From assembly GCA_964432595.1 (NCBI GenBank), contig CAYSOF010000021.1, positions 1 through 64,000 of the forward strand: a stretch of 64,000 bases of DNA. Direction: 5' to 3'. The notes beneath the pieces were generated by a model. The model was not told the origin of the DNA, did no database searches, and was given only the letters and a program-made list of their open reading frames with translations. The translations under genes and the position numbers were made by a program. Positions 25,664 to 33,731 of the stretch are shown here, piece by piece. The DNA is from DASYLJ01 sp964432595 (GTDB lineage: Bacteria; Desulfobacterota; Binatia; DP-6). Numbering within the stretch: position 1 is the stretch's first letter; each line of letters starts with the position of its first letter.

Positions 25664-26320
25664 GTGACGATCGTCGACGAAGTGCGCGCCGCGCTCGGCG
25701 ATCTGACCGTGCTGCCCGCGGACGCGTCGCGCGAGGCGAGGGTGGGGGGCCTGGCGGTGTGGCCGCTCGTCGGGCTGGCGCTCGGCGCGGTCGCTGCCGG
25801 CGTATCGTGGCTCGTCTTGCCGCTCGACGGGGTCGCCCCGAGCGCGCTCGCAGTGGTCGTACGCGAGGCCTGCGTCGGCCGCCGCGGCCGTCCGGCGGCG
25901 CTCGGCTGGGTTGGGGCACTGGTCACGACGCTCGTCGAAGTCGCCGCGCTGGCGACGCTCACGCCGAGCGCGCGTGGCACGGCGTTGCTCGTGGCGCCGA
26001 TGGTGGGGCGCTGGACGGCGGTCGTGCAGTGCTACGGCGGCGCACCGGACACGCCCGACCCGGAGGCCCCGTGGATCGGCCGTGCCCGGTTTCGCGAGTT
26101 CGGCGTAGCGAGCGTCGTCGCCATCGGCGGCATGCTCGTCTGGCTCGACGCGGTCGGGCTCCTCGTCGTCCTGATCGCGGCGGGCGTCATGCTGGGCGTG
26201 CGGCTGGCGGCGTACCGCAGTAGCCGGGGGATGAGCGCGCGCCTCGTGCGGGCGACGGCGGCCCTCGTCGAGGTGGCCGCTGTCCTCGTGCTCGCCGGCG
26301 TCGGAGGCCTGGTCGGCTAG
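25664..26320 (+). CDS. Integral membrane protein, distantly CobS-like
   Basis: The 218-residue, strongly hydrophobic product shows parts of the CobS (adenosylcobinamide-GDP ribazoletransferase) pattern: an N-terminal DEVRAALGDLTVLP segment, a VWPLVGLALGAVAAG helix, and LLVAPMVGRWTAVVQCYGG. The LDGLAD-type metal/active-site motif of true CobS is not found; that position reads VREACVGRRGR. No cobalamin genes lie nearby. It may be a divergent family member or an unrelated membrane protein. Start is GTG at 25664; its end overlaps the convergent MaoC gene by 4 bases. Confidence 0.55.
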   Translation: MTIVDEVRAALGDLTVLPADASREARVGGLAVWPLVGLALGAVAAGVSWLVLPLDGVAPSALAVVVREACVGRRGRPAALGWVGALVTTLVEVAALATLTPSARGTALLVAPMVGRWTAVVQCYGGAPDTPDPEAPWIGRARFREFGVASVVAIGGMLVWLDAVGLLVVLIAAGVMLGVRLAAYRSSRGMSARLVRATAALVEVAAVLVLAGVGGLVG

Positions 26321-26766
26321 GGCGTCGGTCGCCGCGGGATCATCACGCGGCGGCGCAACGACAGCACCGTCTCGCCGCGCTGGTTCACCGCCCGCGTCTC
26401 GACGTAGACGACGCCGCGATCGCTCTTCGTGCTCGACGGCGTGACCTCGAGGACGTCCGACTCCGCGTAGATCGTGTCGCCATGGTAGGTCGGCTTCAGG
26501 TGCAGTACCTTCTCGTACTCGAGGTTCGCAATGGCGGTCTCGCTGATGTCGCGGACGCTCATGCCGACGGTGAGTGCGAAGACGAGGGTGCCGTTCACCA
26601 GGCACTTCCCGTGCTGGCTCTGGCTCGCGAAGTGCTCGTCGAAGTGCAGCGGGTTCGTGTTCATCGTCATCAACGTGAACCAGGTGTCGTCGAAGTCGCG
26701 GATCGTCCGACCCGGCCAGTGCTTGATGAGCTCGCCGGCGTGAAAATCTTCGAAATACCGTGCCAT
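26317..26766 (-). CDS. MaoC-like hot-dog dehydratase family protein
   Basis: The 149-residue product is a hot-dog fold protein with the family opening RYFEDFHAGELIKHWPGRTI and a hydratase motif region MTMNTNPLHFDEHFA (about 33-47). In canonical R-hydratases this reads GDxNPLH with a catalytic Asp-His pair; here the Asp position is Asn, although the His is kept. Activity may therefore be changed, or the family may use another residue. Products of this kind hydrate or dehydrate enoyl-CoA esters, or act on mesaconyl-type CoAs. It overlaps the convergent membrane protein gene by 4 bases. Confidence 0.8.
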   Translation of the reverse strand: MARYFEDFHAGELIKHWPGRTIRDFDDTWFTLMTMNTNPLHFDEHFASQSQHGKCLVNGTLVFALTVGMSVRDISETAIANLEYEKVLHLKPTYHGDTIYAESDVLEVTPSSTKSDRGVVYVETRAVNQRGETVLSLRRRVMIPRRPTP

Positions 26767-27151
26767 GACGGTGGGCGTTATCGGGACTTCGGGCCGCTGG
26801 CGTCAAGACGTGGCTCGCGTACGCACGAACGGCCCGGACGGCGAAGCTCCCCAGCTCCGCGCCGTCCGGGCCGTGCGTCGATCGTCACCCGACGAGATCA
26901 CGTCGGCGATCGCCACGAGCAGAGCAACCCGCGTGCCCGAATCGCTACGGCGTGCAGATGCGGTAGACGTCCGGATCTCCAGCGTGCGAGCGCGGCAGGG
27001 TGCGCGCGAACGACACCGCATGCCCAACGAATGAGCATGCCGCTGCTTCGTGCGTGCACCGCTCCGGTGTCGCACCCTCGACCGGCGTCCGTCCGTTTGC
27101 CCGTGCCCCTCCGGCCCTGCTATGGCCCGACAACGGGGGGTCGGGTCCGCG
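26767..27151. other. Intergenic region upstream of set 2 complex I
   Basis: These 385 bases separate the divergent MaoC-like gene from nuoA of set 2. They hold a strong stem-loop (26821-26878) and two GCATGC palindromes around 27018-27040. I see no convincing protein gene. The nuoA set 2 promoter must lie here, but no clean -35/-10 pair was found. Confidence 0.4.
26821..26878. ncRNA. Strong isolated stem-loop, possible leader or terminator structure
   Basis: Perfect 15-base arms (26829-26843 and 26860-26874) enclose a 16-base loop. Outer ACGC and GCGT (26821-26824, 26875-26878) extend the stem past a 4-base bulge. It does not lie behind any gene reading into it, so it is not a simple terminator; it could be a leader element or small RNA. 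No T-tract follows. Confidence 0.35.
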
Positions 27152-27577
27152 ATGCACTTCCAGTTCGCGAACGTTCTCGTGTTCTTCCTGCTCGGCTTCG
27201 TGCTCTGCGCACTGATGCTCGGGCTCGGCCTGCTCCTGCGCCCGTCGAACCCGAGCCCGGGCAAGCTCAGCACCTACGAGTGCGGCGAGCCCCCGAGCGG
27301 CCCCGCCTGGATCAACTTCAACATCCGCTTCTACCTGATCGCGCTGGTGTTCGTGATCTTCGACGTCGAGCTGGCGTTCGTCTATCCGGTCGTCGCGGTC
27401 TTCCGCGAGTGGGTGCTGAAGGGGCAGGGCGCCCTGGCGCTCATCGAGCTGACCGTCTTCGTCGCCATTCTGGCGGTGGGCCTGGTCTACGTGTGGGCCA
27501 AGGGCGATCTCGAGTGGATCAAGCGTGTCCCCGCCGAACGGCGGACCGACGAGCCCGGCGTCCGCCGGGCGGCCTAG
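27152..27577 (+). CDS. nuoA: NADH-quinone oxidoreductase subunit A (set 2)
   Basis: The 141-residue complex I membrane subunit has the loop cysteine in YECGEPPSGPAW and the acidic helix FVIFDVELAFVYPV. It is longer than the set 1 copy by a charged C-terminal tail of about 20 residues. The frame is open upstream, but the ATG at 27152 begins the first helix. It heads the nuoA-B-C-D-H-I segment, with nuoB following after 16 bases that contain a GGAGAG-type ribosome site. Confidence 0.95.
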   Translation: MHFQFANVLVFFLLGFVLCALMLGLGLLLRPSNPSPGKLSTYECGEPPSGPAWINFNIRFYLIALVFVIFDVELAFVYPVVAVFREWVLKGQGALALIELTVFVAILAVGLVYVWAKGDLEWIKRVPAERRTDEPGVRRAA

Positions 27578-27593
27578 GGAGAGAACGGCCGGA

Positions 27594-28097
27594 ATGTCGC
27601 TCATCAACAGCGCGCCCGAGATGGCGCTCACGACGAAGATCGACGACCTCCTCAATTGGACCCGCAAATCGTCGGTCTGGTACATGATGTTCGGCCTCGC
27701 CTGCTGCGCCATCGAGATGATGCAGACGGGTGGGCCCCGCGCCGACCTCGAGCGCTTCGGCATGGCGCCGCGCGCCACGCCCCGGGTGTCGGACGTCCTG
27801 ATCGTCTCCGGGACGCTGACCCTCAAGATGGCGCTGCGGACCAAGGTCCTCTACGACCAGATGCCCGACCCGAAGTACGTGGTCTCGATGGGCAGCTGCT
27901 CGAACTGCGGCGGCCTCTTCCAGCTCGCCTACTCGGTCTGTGACGGCGTCGACAAGGTCGTGCCCGTCGACGTCTACGTCCCCGGCTGCCCGCCCCGGCC
28001 CGAGGCCCTCACCGAGGGGCTCGTGAAGCTCCAGGAGAAGATCCAGAAGGAGAAGTGGCTGGTGCGGAAGACCGAGCCCGTCGGGGTGCGCGCCTAG
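27594..28097 (+). CDS. nuoB: NADH-quinone oxidoreductase subunit B (set 2)
   Basis: The 167-residue product binds cluster N2, the last electron carrier before quinone. The four ligands are present: the tandem Cys37-Cys38 in GLACCAIEMM, Cys102 in GSCSNCGG, and Cys132 in PGCPPRPEAL. It is the only nuoB in the window; the set 1 operon has none. Its stop directly abuts the nuoC start. Length is typical of bacterial NuoB. Confidence 0.96.
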   Translation: MSLINSAPEMALTTKIDDLLNWTRKSSVWYMMFGLACCAIEMMQTGGPRADLERFGMAPRATPRVSDVLIVSGTLTLKMALRTKVLYDQMPDPKYVVSMGSCSNCGGLFQLAYSVCDGVDKVVPVDVYVPGCPPRPEALTEGLVKLQEKIQKEKWLVRKTEPVGVRA

Positions 28098-28601
28098 ATG
28101 GGCGTCGGGGGAGCGAGCATTCACGCTCGCTTGACGGATCGGTTCGGCGACGCCGTCGGCGCGCTCGAGGGCAAGGGGAACGACGCGGCCGCAGTGGTGT
28201 CGATCGAGAAGATCGCCGAGATATGCCGCTTCCTGCGCGACGAGCCCGCGCTGCAGTTCGATTGCCTCTCGAACCTGTCGGGTGTCGACTACCCCAAGCA
28301 GGGGTACATCCAGGTCGTCTACCACCTCTTCTCGTACCGGCTGCGGCACTGGATCGTGCTCAAGGTGAACGCGCCGCGCGACAACCCCGTCGTGCCGAGC
28401 GTCGCCGGCGTCTGGAGCGCCGCCAACTGGCAGGAGCGCGAGGTGTTCGACCTCCTCGGCGTCGACTTCGCGGGCCATCCCGACATGCGCCGCATCCTCA
28501 TGCCCGAGGACTGGCCGGGGCATCCGCTGCGTAAGGACTTCGTCGAGCCGCAGGAGTACCATGGCATCTCGACGTCCCGTGAATCGCTGCTGAAGAACTA
28601 A
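28098..28601 (+). CDS. nuoC: NADH-quinone oxidoreductase subunit C (set 2)
   Basis: The 167-residue peripheral subunit has the signature QEREVFDLLGVDFAGHPDM followed by RRILMPEDWPGHPLRKDF. It starts immediately after the nuoB stop with no spacer. Downstream the operon is interrupted by a 242-base inverted-repeat element before nuoD. Sequence differs widely from the set 1 NuoC, although the core signature is shared. Confidence 0.95.
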   Translation: MGVGGASIHARLTDRFGDAVGALEGKGNDAAAVVSIEKIAEICRFLRDEPALQFDCLSNLSGVDYPKQGYIQVVYHLFSYRLRHWIVLKVNAPRDNPVVPSVAGVWSAANWQEREVFDLLGVDFAGHPDMRRILMPEDWPGHPLRKDFVEPQEYHGISTSRESLLKN

Positions 28602-28603
28602 CG

Positions 28604-28628
28604 CGACCCAAGACCATGTCTTGGGTCG
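28604..28628. repeat. Outer hairpin of left copy
   Basis: Arms 28604-28614 and 28618-28628 are perfectly complementary around the loop CAT. It begins 2 bases after the nuoC stop codon and could also act as a terminator-like or mRNA-stabilising structure. Confidence 0.7.
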
Positions 28629-28820
28629 GAAAGGACCCGAGTGTGAAGCGATCGTCTCCACGCGACCTGCATGCCGCGGCCGGCAAAGCCGGCGCGGCAC
28701 ACCGGTTCCAACCGAATGCTCGGGTGGGCGTCCGCGGCCGGAGCAGGATGTCGCGCCGGCTTTGCCGGCCGCGACAGTTCGGTCGTTTGGAGATGATCGT
28801 TGCAGTCTCGCGCTTTTCTC

Positions 28821-28845
28821 CGAGCCGAGACATGGTCTCGGCTCG
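28821..28845. repeat. Outer hairpin of right copy, abutting the nuoD start
   Basis: Arms 28821-28831 and 28835-28845 are perfectly complementary around the loop ATG. The next base begins the nuoD ATG at 28846, so the ribosome-binding region of nuoD lies in this stem. Confidence 0.7.
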
Positions 28846-30000
28846 ATGACTGGGTTCGAGGTCGAGGTGCAGCGCGAGAGCGGTGGCGGTCTCGTCACCG
28901 AGGACATGACCCTCAGCATGGGTCCGCAGCACCCGTCGACGCACGGGGTGCTCCGTTTCGTCGTCCGCGCCGACGGCGAGGTGATGAAGGAGGCCATCCC
29001 CGACATCGGCTACCTCCACCGCTCGATCGAGAAGATCGCCGAGAAGGTCGGCTGGCACGGGTTCCTGCCGTACACCGACCGCGTCGACTACGTGGCGGCG
29101 ATGTTCTGCAACCACGGCTGGTCGATGGCGGCGGAGAAGCTCGCGGGCATCGAGGTGCCGAAGCGCGGCGAGTACTGCCGCGTCATCGCCGACGAGCTCT
29201 GCCGCATCCACAGCCACCTGCTGTCCGTCGGCTCGATGGCGATGGACATCGGCGCGTTCACGCCGTTCACGCACGCGATCCGCGAGCGTGAGTACCTGAA
29301 CGACCTCTTCGAGGAGCTGTGCGGCTCGCGCCTGACGTTCCACTACATGCGGATCGGCGGCGTCGGCTGGGACCTCCCGCCGGGGTGGGTCGAGAAGGTG
29401 CTGCACTTCCTCGACCGCTTCGAGCCGATCATCCGCGAGTACGACCGGCTGATCTCGTACAACAAGATCTACGCCGAGCGGCTCATCAACGTCGCCGTCA
29501 TCAGCCCCGAGGAGGCCATCGACTACAACCTCGTCGGACCGAACCTGCGCGGCTCGGGCGTCAAGTACGACGTCCGCAAGGACGCGCCGTACTCGGTGTA
29601 CCCGGAGCTCGAGTTCGACGTGCCGGTGGGGCGCGGCGAGCTCGGAACCGTCGGCGACTGCTTCGATCGCTACATCGTGCGCATGCGGGAGATGCAGGAG
29701 AGCTGCCGCATCCTCCGCCAGTGCCTGAAGCAGATTCCCGACGGCCCGGTGATCGCCAAGGTGGCGCGCAACTTCAAGCCGCCGGCGGGCGACTGCTACG
29801 TGCGCCTCGAAAGCGCGCGCGGCGACATGGGCTGGTACGTCGTGAGCGACGGCACGTCGTTCCCCCACCGCTGCAAGATCCGGACGGGCTCCTTCGCCGC
29901 CATCAGCATGGTGCCGAAGGTGAGCAGAGACCTCATGTTGGCCGACCTCATCGCGGTGATCGCCAGCTTCGATCTGGTGGCGCCGGAAATCGATCGCTAG
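28846..30000 (+). CDS. nuoD: NADH-quinone oxidoreductase subunit D (set 2)
   Basis: The 384-residue 49 kDa-type subunit has the quinone-site histidines in MGPQHPSTHGVL, the N2-proximal arginine in GYLHRSIEKI, and the tyrosine in RVDYVAA. The frame stays open upstream through the repeat element, but that sequence is not NuoD-like. I chose the ATG at 28846, immediately after the element; a later ATG at 28906 would start at the family core. No clear Shine-Dalgarno precedes either, as the element occupies the site. It is followed by nuoH after 11 bases. Confidence 0.94.
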   Translation: MTGFEVEVQRESGGGLVTEDMTLSMGPQHPSTHGVLRFVVRADGEVMKEAIPDIGYLHRSIEKIAEKVGWHGFLPYTDRVDYVAAMFCNHGWSMAAEKLAGIEVPKRGEYCRVIADELCRIHSHLLSVGSMAMDIGAFTPFTHAIREREYLNDLFEELCGSRLTFHYMRIGGVGWDLPPGWVEKVLHFLDRFEPIIREYDRLISYNKIYAERLINVAVISPEEAIDYNLVGPNLRGSGVKYDVRKDAPYSVYPELEFDVPVGRGELGTVGDCFDRYIVRMREMQESCRILRQCLKQIPDGPVIAKVARNFKPPAGDCYVRLESARGDMGWYVVSDGTSFPHRCKIRTGSFAAISMVPKVSRDLMLADLIAVIASFDLVAPEIDR

Positions 30001-30011
30001 CGACACGAGCC

Positions 30012-31232
30012 ATGCAGGAATTCGTCGACGGCCTGATCGCCGGCGGAATGACCCCCGAGGGCATTCCCGCCTGGGTGCACTATCTCACCGCGATGCTCAC
30101 CTTCGGTGGCATCGTGGTGTTCGGCTTCGTCCTCCCGGTGGCGGGCATCACCACCTGGGTCGAACGCCGGATCATGGCGCGGATGCAGAGCCGCATCGGG
30201 CCGAACCGCACCGGGCCCGCCGGCTTCCTGCAGTGGCTCGCCGACGGCATCAAGAGCGTGCTCAAGGAAGACATCATCCCGTCGGCGTCGGACGTGCCGC
30301 TCTTCAAGCTGGCGCCCTACGTCGTCATCATCGGCTTCGTCGCGACGTTCGCCGTCGTGCCGTTCAGCGGCGACCTGATCATCGCCGACCTGAACGTCGG
30401 CATCCTCTACATCACGGCGGTCACGGCGCTGGTCGTCGTCGGCATCCTGATGGCGGGGTGGGCGTCGAACAACAAGTGGTCGCTGCTCGGCGGCATCCGC
30501 TCGGCGGCGCAGATCGTCAGCTACGAAATCCCCGCCGGGCTCTCGATCTTCCCGATCGTGCTGCTGGCCGGGACGCTCAGCATGCAGAGCATCATCCGCG
30601 AGCAGGGCGCCGCGCCGTGGACGTGGTACCTCTTCCACAACCCCTTCACGTTCGCCGCCTTCTTCGTGTTCTTCATCTCGGCGCTGGCCGAGGGGAACCG
30701 CACCCCGTTCGACCTGCCCGAGGCCGAGTCGGAGCTGGTCGCCGGCTTCGCCACCGAGTACAGCGGCATGCGCAACCTGCTGTTCTTCATGGCGGAGTGG
30801 GGCAACCTCTACGTCATCGGCGCGATCGTCACGACGCTCTTCCTCGGCGGCTGGCAGATCCCGTGGGCGCTCGAAGGCCACCCGGTGCTGCGGAACGCGC
30901 TCCAGTTCGGCACGTTCTTCGCGAAGTCGTACTTCTTCGTGTTCGTCGCGATCTGGCTGCGCTGGACCCTGCCGCGCATCCGTGTAGACCAGATGATGGT
31001 GATGTGCTGGAAGTATCTGGTGCCCGTGGCCCTGCTGAATCTCCTCGGCACGGCGCTCTGGCTCGTCGCGTTCCCGCAGGGGACGCCCGCGGTGCAGGTC
31101 GTGCTGTTCGCGATCACGGTCGTGCTGCTCGTGGCGTTCGTCGCCCGCGTCGCGTACCACATCCGCCACGCCGGCCTCGGCCGCCGGCACCTGAGCTTCA
31201 ACCCGCTGTCGACCGCGCGCTCTCCGGGGTGA
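30012..31232 (+). CDS. nuoH: NADH-quinone oxidoreductase subunit H (set 2)
   Basis: The 406-residue quinone-channel subunit carries the acidic loop RTPFDLPEAESELVAGFATE and VLKEDIIPSASD. It is 38 residues longer than the set 1 copy, mainly by an extra C-terminal helix and basic tail (VAYHIRHAGLGRRHLSF). nuoI follows after 3 bases. In the complex it forms the quinone chamber with NuoB and NuoD. Confidence 0.95.
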   Translation: MQEFVDGLIAGGMTPEGIPAWVHYLTAMLTFGGIVVFGFVLPVAGITTWVERRIMARMQSRIGPNRTGPAGFLQWLADGIKSVLKEDIIPSASDVPLFKLAPYVVIIGFVATFAVVPFSGDLIIADLNVGILYITAVTALVVVGILMAGWASNNKWSLLGGIRSAAQIVSYEIPAGLSIFPIVLLAGTLSMQSIIREQGAAPWTWYLFHNPFTFAAFFVFFISALAEGNRTPFDLPEAESELVAGFATEYSGMRNLLFFMAEWGNLYVIGAIVTTLFLGGWQIPWALEGHPVLRNALQFGTFFAKSYFFVFVAIWLRWTLPRIRVDQMMVMCWKYLVPVALLNLLGTALWLVAFPQGTPAVQVVLFAITVVLLVAFVARVAYHIRHAGLGRRHLSFNPLSTARSPG

Positions 31233-31235
31233 TCG

Positions 31236-31805
31236 ATGGGACTCGGCTCGTACCTGCGCAACATCAAGGACACCGTCGTCACCATCGCCGACGGCATGGC
31301 GGTGACGGCGTCGTACCTCGTGCGGAAGCCGACGACGGTCGAGTACCCCGACCGCCTGCCCGACGGGCTGCGCGTCCAGGACACGCTGCCGTTCCGCTAC
31401 CGCGGCATCCTCGAGGTCGACCTCGAGATCTGCACGGCGTGCCTCGCCTGCGAGCGCGCGTGCCCCATCGACTGCATCGTGATCGACGCGGTGAAGGACA
31501 AGGCCGCCGGCGGGCTCGTCATGACCCGCTTCGACATCGACATGGCCAAGTGCATGTACTGCGGCCTCTGCAGCGAGCCGTGTCCGACGGGCGCCATCCA
31601 TCACACCCCCGAGTTCGAGGGTGCGGACTATTCGCTGGAGAGCCTGGTGCGCCGGTTCGTGAAGGCGCCGACCGTCGCGTACAAGCCGAAGAAGGCCGGC
31701 GAGGACGATCCGGTCATCGCGCCCATCCTGGAGCGCGGCATGCGCTACGTGGGCGAGTTCGCCACGCCCGGCGGGCCCGTCGCAGCCGCGGAGGACAGCG
31801 AGTAG
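31236..31805 (+). CDS. nuoI: NADH-quinone oxidoreductase subunit I (set 2)
   Basis: The 189-residue product carries clusters N6a and N6b. Two ferredoxin-type motifs are intact: CTACLACERACP (Cys66, 69, 72, 76) and CMYCGLCSEPCP (Cys106, 109, 112, 116). It is the only nuoI in the window. The GTG of speA begins directly after its stop, so both are probably translated from one message. Confidence 0.96.
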   Translation: MGLGSYLRNIKDTVVTIADGMAVTASYLVRKPTTVEYPDRLPDGLRVQDTLPFRYRGILEVDLEICTACLACERACPIDCIVIDAVKDKAAGGLVMTRFDIDMAKCMYCGLCSEPCPTGAIHHTPEFEGADYSLESLVRRFVKAPTVAYKPKKAGEDDPVIAPILERGMRYVGEFATPGGPVAAAEDSE

Positions 31806-33731
31806 GTGGCTCAGTCGGCGATGCAGCAGGAGCTGCGGGCGTGGACGATCAAGGACGCGCTCGAGCTGTACAACGTCAACGGCTGGGGCCGCGACTTCTT
31901 CACGATCAACGAGGCGGGCAACGTCGAGGTCACCCCGGCGGGCCCGAGCTCGACGCGCATCGACCTGAAGGAGCTCGTCGACGACCTGCAGAGCCGCGGC
32001 CTCACGGTGCCGCTGCTGATCCGTTTCTCGGACATCCTGCGCACGCGCATCGAGCAGCTGAGCGGATCGTTCCATCGCGCCATCGCGGACAACGACTACA
32101 AGGGCCACTACCGCGGCGTGTTCCCCATCAAGGTGAACCAGGCCCGGCACGTCGTCGAGGAGCTGATCGAGTACGGCCGGCCGTTCGATCTCGGCCTCGA
32201 GGCGGGGTCGAAGCCCGAGCTGCTCGTCGCGCTGGCCCTGCAGGACAACCCCGACGCGCTGATCCTGTGCAACGGCTACAAGGACCGCGCCTTCATCGAG
32301 ACGGCGCTGCTCGCGCAGAAGCTCGGCCGCCAGGTGATCGTCGTCGTCGACCGCATGGCGGAGCTCGGCATCATCCTCGCCGCCGCGCGCGACCTCGACG
32401 TGCGGCCGGTCATCGGCGTGCGCGCGCGGCTGTCCACGAAGGGCGCCGGCAAGTGGGTCGAGTCGACGGGCGACCGCTCGAAGTTCGGTCTCACGACCGC
32501 GGAGATGGTCGAGGCGGTGGAGCGGCTTCGCACCGAGGGCATGCTCGACTGCCTGCAGCTGCTGCACTTCCACATCGGCTCGCAGATCACCGCCATCCGC
32601 GCCATCAAGGACGCGCTGCGCGAGGCCAGCCGCATCTTCGTCGAGCTGCATGGGCTCGGCGCGAACATGCGCTTCCTCGATTGCGGCGGCGGTCTCGGCG
32701 TCGACTACGACGGCAGTCAGACGAACTTCCACTCGTCCGTGAACTATACGCTCGAGGAGTACGCGGCGGACGTCGTCAGCCAGATTGCGGAGGCGTGCAA
32801 CGAGCATGGCGTGCCGCATCCCGACATCGTCACCGAGTCGGGCCGCGCGCTGACCGCGCACCACTCGGTGCTGGTGTTCAACGTGCTCGGCACGAACGAG
32901 ATGCTGCTCGGCCAGGTGCCGGCGTCGCTCGGGCAGGACGAGCATCGCGTGATCCAGCAGCTCTACGAGACGTGGGAGGGCGTCACCCGGAAGAACTTCC
33001 AGGAGGCCTACCACGACACGCTCCAGCTGAAGGAGGAGGCGATCACCGCCTTCAACCTCGGCGTCCTCGACCTGAAGGCACGGGCGCGCGCGGAGCAGCT
33101 GTTCTACGCGACCGTCGAGAAGATCCTGAAGCAGGTGCGCGACCTGCCGTACGTGCCCGACGACCTGGAAGGCCTCGAGCGCCAGCTCTCCGACACGTAC
33201 TACTGCAACTTCTCTCTGTTCCAGTCGCTGCCCGACCACTGGGCGGTGCGCCAGCTGTTCCCGACGATGCCGATCCACAAGCTGAATCGCGCGCCGCTGC
33301 GGCGGGCCGTCCTGGCCGACCTCACCTGCGACAGCGACGGCAAGATGGACCGTTTCATCGACCTGCACGACGTGAAGCACTCCCTCGAGCTGCACGCGGT
33401 GAACGGCGAGCCGTACTACATCGCGTCGTTCCTGGTCGGCGCGTACCAGGAGATCCTGGGCGACCTGCACAACCTCTTCGGCGACACCGACGCGGTGCAC
33501 GTCCGGCTCGACGGCGACGGCTATCGCGTCGAGCACGTCGTCGAGGGCGACTCGGTGTCCGAGGTGCTGGCCTACGTGCAGTACTCGAAGGACGACCTCG
33601 TGTCGCGCGTGCGCCGCGCCATCGAAGCGGCGCTGCGCGAGAAGCGCATCACGCCTGCGGAGTCGGGACGCCTCATGCGCCGGTACGAAGAGGCGCTGGC
33701 GGGTTCGACGTACCTGACGCTGACGGACTGA
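31806..33731 (+). CDS. speA: Biosynthetic arginine decarboxylase
   Basis: The 641-residue, PLP-dependent fold III enzyme converts arginine to agmatine, the first step to putrescine and other polyamines. The PLP lysine is Lys109 in GVFPIKVNQ, and HFHIGSQI forms part of the cofactor site. Length matches bacterial SpeA, not the inducible AdiA fold I enzyme. The start is GTG with zero bases after the nuoI stop; the antiporter gene starts with zero bases after its own stop. Its place in a complex I operon is unusual. Decarboxylation consumes a proton, so a link to pH balance is conceivable but unproven. Confidence 0.94.
   Translation: MAQSAMQQELRAWTIKDALELYNVNGWGRDFFTINEAGNVEVTPAGPSSTRIDLKELVDDLQSRGLTVPLLIRFSDILRTRIEQLSGSFHRAIADNDYKGHYRGVFPIKVNQARHVVEELIEYGRPFDLGLEAGSKPELLVALALQDNPDALILCNGYKDRAFIETALLAQKLGRQVIVVVDRMAELGIILAAARDLDVRPVIGVRARLSTKGAGKWVESTGDRSKFGLTTAEMVEAVERLRTEGMLDCLQLLHFHIGSQITAIRAIKDALREASRIFVELHGLGANMRFLDCGGGLGVDYDGSQTNFHSSVNYTLEEYAADVVSQIAEACNEHGVPHPDIVTESGRALTAHHSVLVFNVLGTNEMLLGQVPASLGQDEHRVIQQLYETWEGVTRKNFQEAYHDTLQLKEEAITAFNLGVLDLKARARAEQLFYATVEKILKQVRDLPYVPDDLEGLERQLSDTYYCNFSLFQSLPDHWAVRQLFPTMPIHKLNRAPLRRAVLADLTCDSDGKMDRFIDLHDVKHSLELHAVNGEPYYIASFLVGAYQEILGDLHNLFGDTDAVHVRLDGDGYRVEHVVEGDSVSEVLAYVQYSKDDLVSRVRRAIEAALREKRITPAESGRLMRRYEEALAGSTYLTLTD

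Larger units (their letters stand above)
28604..28845. repeat. Composite inverted-repeat element (MITE/REP-like) between nuoC and nuoD
   Basis: The element consists of two diverged copies of a roughly 100-base unit in inverted orientation (28604-28703 and 28748-28845), separated by about 45 bases. Each copy starts at the outside with a perfect 11-base-arm hairpin (loop CAT or ATG) and ends inside with the same 22-base G+C-rich block around GCCGGCAAAGCCGGC (28675-28696, 28752-28773). The outer stems differ at two positions on each arm, and both changes are compensated by the opposite arm. It encodes no convincing protein. It is probably a dispersed non-autonomous or extragenic palindromic element. 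No target duplication was found. Confidence 0.75.

Noticed and set aside
28616..28849. Possible 77-residue protein within the inverted-repeat element
   Set aside because: Its codons are dictated by the hairpins and the inverted core; no ribosome site, no family, and the same kind of frame appears on the opposite strand.
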